A stretch of 64,000 nucleotides of DNA from assembly GCF_016820495.1 (NCBI RefSeq), contig NZ_JADHDU010000005.1:83351-147350 (forward strand), read 5' to 3'. The position numbers and the translations under genes are program-made. Source of the DNA: Planococcus beigongshangi. Its GTDB lineage: Bacteria; Bacillota; Bacilli; Bacillales_A; Planococcaceae. Below, in pieces: positions 34,754 through 40,629 of the stretch. The notes beneath the pieces were generated by a model. The model worked only from the letters and a program-made list of their open reading frames with translations. It was not told where the DNA came from and made no database searches. The first letter of the stretch is position 1. The number at the start of each line of letters is the position of its first letter.

Positions 34754-35116
34754 ATGGAACAAGTAGTCCAAATTACAGAAGCCGCTTCTTTTCAGATCAA
34801 AGAGATGATGCGGCACAATGAAGAGGAAGATTCATTTCTGCGGGTAGCTGTCAACGGCGGTGGCTGCAGCGGATTGACATACGGCATGGGCTTTGAAAAA
34901 GAACAGGCTGCAGAAGATGACCGTTATGAGCAATTCGGGATTCCGATTTTGATTGCAAAAGAAGATGCACCAATTTTACAAGGCACAGTAGTCGACTATA
35001 AACAGTCTTTGATGGGCGGCGGATTTACAATTGAAAATCCCAATGCCATCGCTTCATGCGGCTGTGGGACTTCGTTCCGCACTGCGAAAAAAGTGGGGAC
35101 TCCGGAAAGCTGCTGA
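34754..35116 (+). CDS. yutM: A-type Fe-S carrier protein (HesB/ErpA family, YutM-like)
   Basis: 120 residues. The three cluster cysteines are visible: GGGCSGLTYGM (first) and SCGCGTSFR (second and third) near the C-terminus, as in IscA/ErpA. AAGGGTGATGGGG precedes the ATG. The last 100 bp, including the codons for the CGCG motif, are duplicated exactly at 49350-49449: this is the integration site of the 14.3 kb island. The gene is intact because the island supplies an identical 3' end. Confidence 0.93.
   Translation: MEQVVQITEAASFQIKEMMRHNEEEDSFLRVAVNGGGCSGLTYGMGFEKEQAAEDDRYEQFGIPILIAKEDAPILQGTVVDYKQSLMGGGFTIENPNAIASCGCGTSFRTAKKVGTPESC
35017..35116 (+). repeat. Left attachment repeat (attL), 100 bp
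   Basis: Identical to 49350-49449 from cggcggattt to gctgctga; divergence begins immediately on both sides. It encodes the last 33 codons of yutM and its stop. The crossover point lies somewhere inside. Confidence 0.95.
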
Positions 35117-35131
35117 CGTTTTACAGTCGGC

Positions 35132-35145
35132 ATATCAAACGTTGA
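35132..35145 (+). repeat. Integrase arm-type motif, left copy
   Basis: ATATCAAACGTTGA, 15 bp inside the left attachment repeat. The exact reverse complement lies 13 bp inside the right one (49323-49336). Inverted symmetry around the joined attachment site in the circular form is what arm sites of tyrosine integrases look like. Confidence 0.65.
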
Positions 35146-35248
35146 CATTGACACAAGGACTGTTAATCACGCGCATATATTGCGGGTTAGCGGTATCGTT
35201 TCTGTAGATTAGGAACCGTGATTTAATCAAATATGGGCAGTAAACTAC

Positions 35249-35283
35249 GACCTTCTTGGCGGAATCTAACCGCTGAGGAGGTC
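35249..35283 (+). promoter_or_regulatory. Hairpin sequestering the integrase ribosome binding site (attenuator candidate)
   Basis: A 14-bp stem (35249-35262 with 35270-35283, three G-T pairs, loop aatctaa) whose 3' arm contains the AGGAGG of the integrase. TATTTTT follows the stem, so it also has terminator shape. In either reading it would hold integrase expression low until opened or bypassed. The start ATG is at 35291. Confidence 0.6.
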
Positions 35284-35290
35284 TATTTTT

Positions 35291-36313
35291 ATGCGGATAA
35301 AGAAACGTCGGGCGATGTCAGTCGAGCAAGAGGCGTTGAGTAAGCCGAAACTAACGTTGCAGCAGGCCGTTGACATCGTTATATCGGGAAAGCGAAACGA
35401 AGGGGTGCGCGAGCGAACGCTAGAAGATTATTCGAATATGTGGCGCTACTTCACGGATTGGCTTGCGGAGAACTACGAAGATATTACTTACGTTAACGAT
35501 TTAACGGTGGACGTATTCCGTAACTACATTAATTATATGCGCTTCGACAAAGAACGCTATGGGAATCACCCGTATATCACGACGAAGCAGCGCGTAGGCT
35601 TATCGGACACTACCGTGAATATAAACCTGCGCTGTTTGAAAGCGTTGCTGAATTACTTAGACCGCGAAGATTACTTGCTCGTTAATCCCGTTGCCAAGCT
35701 AAAGCTAATTAAGCAAGACGTAGACTTGACGAACTGTTTTACGGACGCCGAGGTGAAGATATTATTTAAACAGCCGAACCTGCGCGACTATGTAGGCTTT
35801 CGCGATTACGTAGGAATGAACGTACTGCTAGATACAGGCCTGCGAATAGGCGAGTTATTGTCGTTGCGCATAACGGACATTGATTTTAAGACGCGCTTTA
35901 TAACGATAGCTGCCGGAAACAGTAAGAACCGCACAATGCGCCTGGTGCCCGTAAGTAGCCATGTAATACGCTTGATACTGCAATTAATCGAAGAAAACAA
36001 CCGCCATTTCAAAACTGATCGCATCTTCTTGTCGTGCTACGGCGCTAACTTAGGCGACCGCCAGTTTACAAAGCGTCTTAAGTATTACGCAGACAAAGGC
36101 GGAGTTGAAGCTGCGAAGGTAACGGCGCACGTATATCGCCATACTTGGGCGCGCGTCATGATTCTAAACGGTTGCGATCCGTTCACCTTGCAAAAGATTG
36201 GCGGCTGGTCTGATATACGCACGATGCGCCGCTATATCCAAATGGACACGGCCGATATGCGCAAGAGTCACGATTTACATTCGCCAGCTACATCGCTATT
36301 AAATAGAAAATAA
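35291..36313 (+). CDS. int: Tyrosine integrase (island, left end)
   Basis: 340 residues. SAM-like core-binding domain (residues 20-125), then the catalytic domain with Arg in LLDTGLRIGELLSLR, HVYRH (H-x-x-R), GGWSD at the His/Trp position and the nucleophile in RRYIQ. It lies 174 bp from the attachment repeat and is the likely enzyme for insertion into yutM. The upstream hairpin covers its ribosome site. Codon use is rich in CGC, GCG and TTA, unlike the host genes. Confidence 0.92.
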   Translation: MRIKKRRAMSVEQEALSKPKLTLQQAVDIVISGKRNEGVRERTLEDYSNMWRYFTDWLAENYEDITYVNDLTVDVFRNYINYMRFDKERYGNHPYITTKQRVGLSDTTVNINLRCLKALLNYLDREDYLLVNPVAKLKLIKQDVDLTNCFTDAEVKILFKQPNLRDYVGFRDYVGMNVLLDTGLRIGELLSLRITDIDFKTRFITIAAGNSKNRTMRLVPVSSHVIRLILQLIEENNRHFKTDRIFLSCYGANLGDRQFTKRLKYYADKGGVEAAKVTAHVYRHTWARVMILNGCDPFTLQKIGGWSDIRTMRRYIQMDTADMRKSHDLHSPATSLLNRK

Positions 36314-36484
36314 AAAAGAGCGCCGCCCATAAAGGGAAGCACTCGCATACTCCGACCGGCGCCAACCGGTTTATCGGATCATTCACAATACCGATAGTAT
36401 ATCGAAAAAAGCGTCCAATTGCAACGCTTATTTGAGTATGCGTTTTTCTTCTAACATATGGGCCGCCGAAAAGGGGCTAATCCA
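36314..36484. other. Gap after the integrase
   Basis: Contains an inverted stretch gaccggcgccaaccggt near 36355-36372 and no gene. A T-rich stretch gcgtttttcttct lies before the next gene. No clear terminator. Confidence 0.4.
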
Positions 36485-37234
36485 ATGACGCTTACACTCG
36501 ATAATTATAAAACGTTTGATTCAATCGCCGACTTAAACGAAGCGATCCGCCTACACCTGCGCGAACATCAGTATAAATTAAATGCGACGGCTATCAAGGT
36601 ATTTGAAGTTGTCTGTCGGCACGCGGTGAAGTACGCCGGCGCTAGTTGGCTGAAAATCGACTCCCTGGCGCGACTAATCGGCAAATCTGCGACAACGACT
36701 CGCCGCATACTGGCGTTGCTTGAGCGTCTTGGCATCGTAAAACGGATCGCGTTCATGCGTAAAGTTAGCGGGGGAAATGGCGCTAATATTATCGTTATTC
36801 TGCCGCCGGAATCTACTAATGGTTGCCCGCCAGTGGTTGGGCGTGAGCAAGCAGTGGAGCCTACGACAGCAAGCGTTGAGCAGCCGGAAATCGAAAACGA
36901 AACCATAACTCTTTTAAGCTCAAAAGAATTATTAAGTACTAATACGTATAGCAAGCCGTTTAAGACGTTTCTGACCACCGCAGAGGCGTTATTAGGTGCG
37001 GGCAGCCGTAAACTCATAAACCGTATGTATGGCGTGTGGTTAGCCCATACGTCGAAGATTAAGCACGTCTACGATGCGGATATGCTGCTACATACGGGCA
37101 TTGCTGCGTTGCGTGTGACATTGCAGGCGACTAAGCGTAAGGATATACGCAACCTAGCCGGGTTCTATAACGGCACGCTCGACCGGATGCTCGATAAATT
37201 ATACTTCGATGAAATAAAGAGTTACTACATCTAA
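36485..37234 (+). CDS. Winged-helix protein, possible replication initiator
   Basis: 249 residues from the ATG at 36485, 8 nt after AAAAGGGG. Residues 45-110 form a winged helix (WLKIDSLARLIGKSATTTRR, then LALLERLGIVKRIAF), like the DNA-binding domains of plasmid initiators and phage replisome proteins in Bacillus. A linker with serine/valine repeats precedes a C-terminal helical domain (KLINRMYGVWLAHTSKIKHV). Origin binding is likely but unproven; it could equally be a regulator. Confidence 0.65.
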   Translation: MTLTLDNYKTFDSIADLNEAIRLHLREHQYKLNATAIKVFEVVCRHAVKYAGASWLKIDSLARLIGKSATTTRRILALLERLGIVKRIAFMRKVSGGNGANIIVILPPESTNGCPPVVGREQAVEPTTASVEQPEIENETITLLSSKELLSTNTYSKPFKTFLTTAEALLGAGSRKLINRMYGVWLAHTSKIKHVYDADMLLHTGIAALRVTLQATKRKDIRNLAGFYNGTLDRMLDKLYFDEIKSYYI

Positions 37235-37237
37235 TTT

Positions 37238-37450
37238 TCAGAACATACTTTCAATCCAAGTAACGATATCTTGCCAAAAGCTAAAAAGAAATAGAAATCC
37301 AAATAAGAATGTGACAGCTACAGAAATGAGTATAGGGTGATTAGCGGCAAAAGAATTCTTTTGACTTGATTGGCTATAATTATTCGAATTAACCTGATGT
37401 CCAATATTTGAATTCTTAATTTTATTTTTATCACCTAGTTTAATACTCAA
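37238..37450 (-). CDS. Small membrane protein with GDKNKIK motif, partner of the AbiTii gene
   Basis: 70 residues from a TTG start that overlaps the TGA of the upstream AbiTii gene by 4 nt (GAGGCG lies 8 nt before), so translation is coupled. The N-terminus KLGDKNKIKNSNIGHQVNSN repeats the C-terminal motif of AbiTii. Residues 40-62 are one membrane helix (ILISVAVTFLFGFLFLFSFW). The two proteins probably contact each other through the shared motif, and this one would place the complex at the membrane. Confidence 0.7.
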   Translation of the reverse strand: MSIKLGDKNKIKNSNIGHQVNSNNYSQSSQKNSFAANHPILISVAVTFLFGFLFLFSFWQDIVTWIESMF

Positions 37451-38136
37451 TTTTTATCGCCTCTTGATAACAAGTTTCCGATACGAGAGCCTTTAATCTT
37501 ATTCTTGTCTCCCATATCGATTGAACCTTCATAAATTATATTTTCGATATTGTAGATTACAGAACTTTTTTTAGTGCTATCATCGTCAATTTGTTCTTTA
37601 ATGTCTAGGTCTTCTATATTATCGAATTGTTTTTCCAATTCCATAATCACTTCAATAAGTTTTGATTTCACATTAGAAACAAGGCCATCAACTTGATTTG
37701 ACGAAAACTTTACTTTCATTGATGCAATTTGTAACTCGTCTACTGAAATTTTGTGACAGAAAGCTGTAGAAATTGGTTTTGCTATGTTATTGCGATTATC
37801 ACCATTAAGCATGTTTTCGATTGCCTTAATTCCGTCTTTAAATTCTAAAACACATAAATTAGTAATAGTTTCTTTATCTAATAATACCTCTAACGGAACC
37901 TGTGCTTCTGTATACGTTGTTTGGAAGTTTACCAAGAATGTGCCATATGGAATTCCTCTAAGTTTTCTGTAAGGAGGGATGTCTTTGGGATCTTTATATC
38001 CTCGCAACTCTCCGTCAACCCAATTCATTATAATCTCATTATCTAAATCTGATAAAATCACTTTTAATCTCATTAGAATATTTTCTAATTGTTCTTTTCC
38101 GCTCACTATATCTTTTAATAGCTGACTGCGTGCCAT
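37447..38136 (-). CDS. AbiTii-domain protein (putative defence sensor or effector)
   Basis: 229 residues. Residues 1-80 match the AbiTii domain as I remember it (LKDIVSGKEQLENILMRLKV; NWVDGELRGYKDPKDIPPYR), a helical domain found in bacterial proteins of presumed abortive-infection function. The middle is helical, and the C-terminus MGDKNKIKGSRIGN reappears in the downstream membrane protein. Start with AGAAGGCG upstream and a TATAAT-like box at 38170-38175 on the minus strand. Very AT-rich compared with the rest of the island, so it is likely recent cargo. Confidence 0.68.
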   Translation of the reverse strand: MARSQLLKDIVSGKEQLENILMRLKVILSDLDNEIIMNWVDGELRGYKDPKDIPPYRKLRGIPYGTFLVNFQTTYTEAQVPLEVLLDKETITNLCVLEFKDGIKAIENMLNGDNRNNIAKPISTAFCHKISVDELQIASMKVKFSSNQVDGLVSNVKSKLIEVIMELEKQFDNIEDLDIKEQIDDDSTKKSSVIYNIENIIYEGSIDMGDKNKIKGSRIGNLLSRGDKN

Positions 38137-38225
38137 AGTTAAATCGCCTTCTTTCTATGATTAGTCTATATTATATCTTATTTTGTAAAAAAATTCTGAA
38201 ACCTGTTCTAATATACTTTTAGATA

Positions 38226-38268
38226 CAAAAAGAACGTCCCTATCTTCGTAGCGAGGGGCGTTCTTTGT
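38226..38268 (-). terminator. Terminator of the XRE repressor gene
   Basis: AAAGAACGTCCCT pairs with AGGGGCGTTCTTT (one G-T pair) and, on the minus strand, is followed by TTTTTG. It separates the repressor from the AbiTii promoter. Confidence 0.82.
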
Positions 38269-38271
38269 CGT

Positions 38272-38517
38272 TTACTTGTCGTTCAGTTGATACGTAAATA
38301 AATCGTTTAGCGTGTACGTCTTATTGACGCCTTCTTTAGCTGCCTTGGCGTTGATCGCGTCGAGTATGCGTTCCATCGTGCCGAGTTCTAGGCGCTTCGT
38401 AGTGCCGTTGTGCATATCCAACAGCGTTGCCGGTCGCGTTTTCGATTCGACGGCAATTTCGTTACGTGTCGCGTTTATTTCGCCGAGTACCTGCGGTAAA
38501 TTGTGCGCAAATGGCAT
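38272..38517 (-). CDS. XRE-type (Cro/C1) repressor
   Basis: 81 residues. A compact helix-turn-helix: INATRNEIAVESKTRPATLL, then MHNGTTKRLELGTMERILDA. AGGGGG lies 8 nt before the start on the minus strand. It is divergent from the rightward island operon across a region with three copies of a TCGTAATACTT-type sequence, the layout of a lysogeny or satellite master repressor. Confidence 0.82.
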   Translation of the reverse strand: MPFAHNLPQVLGEINATRNEIAVESKTRPATLLDMHNGTTKRLELGTMERILDAINAKAAKEGVNKTYTLNDLFTYQLNDK

Positions 38518-38549
38518 TGCTATTTCCCCCTTACATCAACGTTAATCCA

Positions 38550-38657
38550 AGTATACAACGTAAACGGCAGTCGTAATACTTTTATTTTAAAATATTTTGT
38601 AAAAATGCTTGACGTATTACTTCAGTCGTTATACTATAATTTTAGAAGTATTACGAC
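38550..38657. promoter_or_regulatory. Divergent promoter region with three operator-like repeats
   Basis: Rightward: TTGACG at 38609 and TACTAT at 38632 (17-bp spacer). Leftward: AGTATA (TATACT on the minus strand) at 38550-38555. GTCGTAATACTT occurs at 38570-38581, a near copy CGTATTACTT at 38613-38622, and the exact inverse AAGTATTACGAC at 38646-38657. The repeats cover both promoters, as expected for autoregulation by the XRE repressor. Confidence 0.7.
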
Positions 38658-38679
38658 AGACGTAAAGGAGCGAACGCAA

Positions 38680-38814
38680 ATGCAACTGATTCGACGGATT
38701 GATTCCTACTTTATCGGTGAACCCGACGAAGGCACGGTAACTGATCGGCTTTACTTCTTCGGAACACTGGCAGCAACAGGTATCATCGCAGCAGTAACTT
38801 TATTTAACCTATAA
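38680..38814 (+). CDS. 44-residue membrane microprotein, first gene of the rightward operon
   Basis: MQLIRRIDSYFIGEPDEGTV then a hydrophobic end (LYFFGTLAATGIIAAVTLFN). AAAGGAG lies 8 nt before the ATG and the promoter is within 50 bp. Being first after the repressor-controlled promoter, it is expressed on induction. Function unknown. Confidence 0.6.
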   Translation: MQLIRRIDSYFIGEPDEGTVTDRLYFFGTLAATGIIAAVTLFNL

Positions 38815-38835
38815 AACGAAAAGGGGCAATCAATC

Positions 38836-39159
38836 ATGAAGAAAAATTCAATTTACAACCTTGAGGTAATCACGGAACAGGACGTATTTAACGCTTTCCG
38901 CAGCGAATTTAAGGATGTTGGCCGCGTGTCATCGCTATCTCACGACATGGGTGACGGGGAGTCTGCTACTTATGCGCAAATTCACTTAGGCGACGACTTT
39001 ACCGTTGCATTGTACGACGACGCGCAAATCCTGGCGTTCCAAAATGGCGGCAAGGAAGTTATTTCGGTGGCGTGGAACGAAGCGACCGAGGCATTATTGC
39101 GCGATCCTGCGGCCTTGACGGCGTTGGCGACCCTAGCGGCTAACGTTGAAGAATTATAA
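38836..39159 (+). CDS. Hypothetical island protein (107 aa)
   Basis: AAAAGGGG precedes the ATG. The sequence has an alpha-beta pattern (VEVITEQDVFNAFRSEF-like start; GDDFTVALYDDAQILAFQNG) and resembles small sensory or inhibitor-like domains, but I recognise no family. Acidic, cytoplasmic. Confidence 0.6.
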   Translation: MKKNSIYNLEVITEQDVFNAFRSEFKDVGRVSSLSHDMGDGESATYAQIHLGDDFTVALYDDAQILAFQNGGKEVISVAWNEATEALLRDPAALTALATLAANVEEL

Positions 39160-39198
39160 AGTGAACTTTTCGTAAAAAAAGAATTTTGTCACTTTTTC
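39158..39198 (+). terminator. Probable terminator of the early rightward operon
   Basis: AAAGTGA pairs with TCACTTTTT, with an inner AACTTTT/AAAAGAA arrangement. The loop is large, so it is moderate support only. Confidence 0.5.
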
Positions 39199-39482
39199 AA
39201 GATTTGAAGTTTATCCGATATATACTCCGAGTAGTCCAATCAAACGTTTGACGCGTGATTTAGTACCACAATAATATGCACTATCACTAGCAATTGACGA
39301 AATCGTCAAAAAGTTTGTTTTGTCAATTTTCCCAGTTATTCGATTGCGTGAGCATATACTTCGAGTTGTTAACCAAATGACCGCGGCAACGGTCGGAAGT
39401 CTTAACACAAACGGGCATCAAAAGTTTACAAGGGCGTCCAGCACATACAATACAACTGCATACTGCGGCGGCAACCGTTAGT
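39199..39482. other. Gap without a supported gene
   Basis: A 65-codon minus-strand frame (39211-39408) lacks a ribosome site and a plausible composition. I see nothing else convincing here. Confidence 0.4.
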
Positions 39483-39486
39483 ATCG

Positions 39487-39521
39487 GCGCCATTCTTTAA
39501 GATAGATTGGCGCTTTTTATT
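39487..39521 (+). terminator. Rightward terminator
   Basis: GCGCCA pairs with TGGCGC around a 16-nt loop, followed by TTTTTATTT. It faces the leftward riboswitch unit and would shield it from read-through. Confidence 0.65.
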
Positions 39522-39528
39522 TAATCAA

Positions 39529-39560
39529 TAATAAAACCCCGCTAAATAATCAGCGAGGTT
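39529..39560 (-). terminator. Leftward terminator closing the riboswitch unit
   Basis: On the minus strand AACCTCGCT pairs with AGCGGGGTT (G-T pair) and is followed by TTATTATT. It ends the transcript 8 nt after the 35-codon gene. Confidence 0.8.
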
Positions 39561-39567
39561 AATCATG

Positions 39568-39675
39568 CTATTTTTTAACAATCTTGTAATTAGTAGTAAT
39601 ATGCCAAACTACATTAGCAGCTAGAATGACAAAAACCGGTTCAAGAATTCGGAAAAATAGTTCGCCCGCAGCCAT
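39568..39675 (-). CDS. 35-residue hydrophobic microprotein under cobalamin riboswitch control
   Basis: MAAGELFFRILEPVFVILAA then NVVWHITTNYKIVKK. One membrane helix (residues 7-25) with a basic end, N-out/C-in by the positive-inside rule. AGGAAGGGGG precedes the ATG by about 8 nt. It is the only gene between the riboswitch and a terminator. I know no family. It does not resemble CbtB or a B12 importer, so a holin-like, toxin-like or small transport-accessory role is open. Confidence 0.65.
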   Translation of the reverse strand: MAAGELFFRILEPVFVILAANVVWHITTNYKIVKK

Positions 39676-39692
39676 AAAAATCCCCCTTCCTA

Positions 39693-39721
39693 AAAAATAC
39701 TCAAACTTAAAATGAGTATTT
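39693..39721 (-). terminator. Riboswitch expression-platform terminator
   Basis: On the minus strand AAATACTCA pairs with TGAGTATTT around a short loop, followed by TTTA. It lies directly between the cobalamin aptamer and the ribosome site of the microprotein, as in transcription-terminating riboswitches. Confidence 0.8.
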
Positions 39722-39869
39722 GACAGGTCTCCTGGCTCATGCGTCATCCTACACTATGTCCTTCCCGTCCATTGGACAGTGGAATACATACATAGTTCGT
39801 CAACACTTACAGTTGCGGGTACAGCTCCGGATTTCAACGGATTCCCTATTAAGCCTTTTCAGGCATCAA
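39721..39869 (-). ncRNA. Cobalamin riboswitch
   Basis: Read on the minus strand, all main conserved elements are present in order: AATAGGGAA, GGAGCTGTACCCGCAACTGT, then TGGACGGGAAGG and GCCAGGAGACCTG. These are the J/P3-P6 core, the L5 region and the B12 box (GCCAGGAGACC). The aptamer senses adenosyl- or related cobalamin and normally represses B12 synthesis or import genes. Here it precedes only a 35-codon gene, inside a mobile element. Confidence 0.95.
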
Positions 39870-39905
39870 ATAAAAATTTATTGCTATTAAATTCTTACAA
39901 TTTAA

Positions 39906-39935
39906 ATTATAGCATAATTTATTAATTGTTAAAGG
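39906..39935 (-). promoter_or_regulatory. Promoter of the riboswitch transcript
   Basis: Minus strand TATAAT (ATTATA at 39906-39911) preceded by TTTAAC about 16 nt upstream, in an AT-rich block about 40 bp before the aptamer. Confidence 0.6.
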
Positions 39936-40019
39936 AATGTATTTCTATTTTATCGTTTTAAAGATAATAAAGGGGTGGTAAAAGTGCCGAATTGTTGGTC
40001 TTAAAGAAGATACGAACTT

Positions 40020-40154
40020 TTGCGATTTAAAAGTACCGTATACTTCTCGATTTTTTGTATCAGAAAGAATAGACGGTCATATCCCGTCACTGACGAACAA
40101 ATCAGCGATATTGTCGCAGCTCATCGCAGATTAAACGAGAAAGGGGCGTTGTAA
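40020..40154 (+). pseudogene. Possible gene remnant
   Basis: The 3' part reads like protein (PVTDEQISDIVAAHRRLNEK), but upstream only a TTG without a good ribosome site opens the frame after a stop. It may be the end of a deleted gene. The stop is coupled to the next ATG. Confidence 0.35.
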
Positions 40155-40322
40155 ATGATGCGCAAAAAGCGAATACGATCTATGCGGGTAGCACGTGAGC
40201 TGATGGCGCGAGGTTATCCGGCGATAGATACCTGCGAAGATAACGGCTATATCGTCTGGGACTTCGTTGCTTCGCCGGAACTTGAGCGCCTAGCATCGAC
40301 ATTAATGCGTGGAGGAGTATAG
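40155..40322 (+). CDS. Small basic island protein (55 aa)
   Basis: MMRKKRIRSMRVARELMARG... with GAAAGGGG 9 nt upstream. A basic N-terminal helix and a central Y-P-A-I segment. Similar tiny basic proteins accompany XRE regulators in phages. Function unknown. Its stop codon is the first base pair of the left 200-bp inverted repeat. Confidence 0.5.
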   Translation: MMRKKRIRSMRVARELMARGYPAIDTCEDNGYIVWDFVASPELERLASTLMRGGV

Positions 40323-40519
40323 ACGTTGTTATGGCGGTTGTTTAAAAAACGTAACATCGTAACATACCGTATTTATTTATATAGCAAATTAGGACACTTT
40401 TAACGTTGATCCATTGAACGTAGTGAAATGGCGGTCTGCTCTTAAAGATGTTGCTTCGCCTTACGGCTTGCAAACGAGTATAACTCAAGTTCAATCGCAA
40501 CCAAATGCAGGCGAAGAAT
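40321..40519 (+). repeat. Left copy of an about 200-bp inverted repeat with structured core
   Basis: Matches the reverse complement of 47794-47993 at roughly nine in ten positions by eye. The core can fold: GTTG-atcc-ATTGAAC (40405-40419) pairs with GTTCAAT-cg-CAAC (40489-40501), enclosing a GCC-ttac-GGC hairpin, and CTTCGCC (40454-40460), inside that stem, is complementary to GGCGAAG (40510-40516) beyond it, which would make a pseudoknot. It lies 110 bp before the P-loop gene, pointing at it. Confidence 0.88.
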
Positions 40520-40629
40520 ATACAAGTAAAGGCGGTCGGCTTCGCTATTGTAATTATCGCCCATCTTTACGCAGTAACCGATTATAAAACACCTAACATC
40601 ATCCACGCAAAACCGAGGAGGAACTAAAA

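Noticed and set aside
39211..39408. 65-codon minus-strand frame in the island gap
   Set aside because: GTG start without ribosome site, no family resemblance, near the riboswitch unit but ending before anything coupled.
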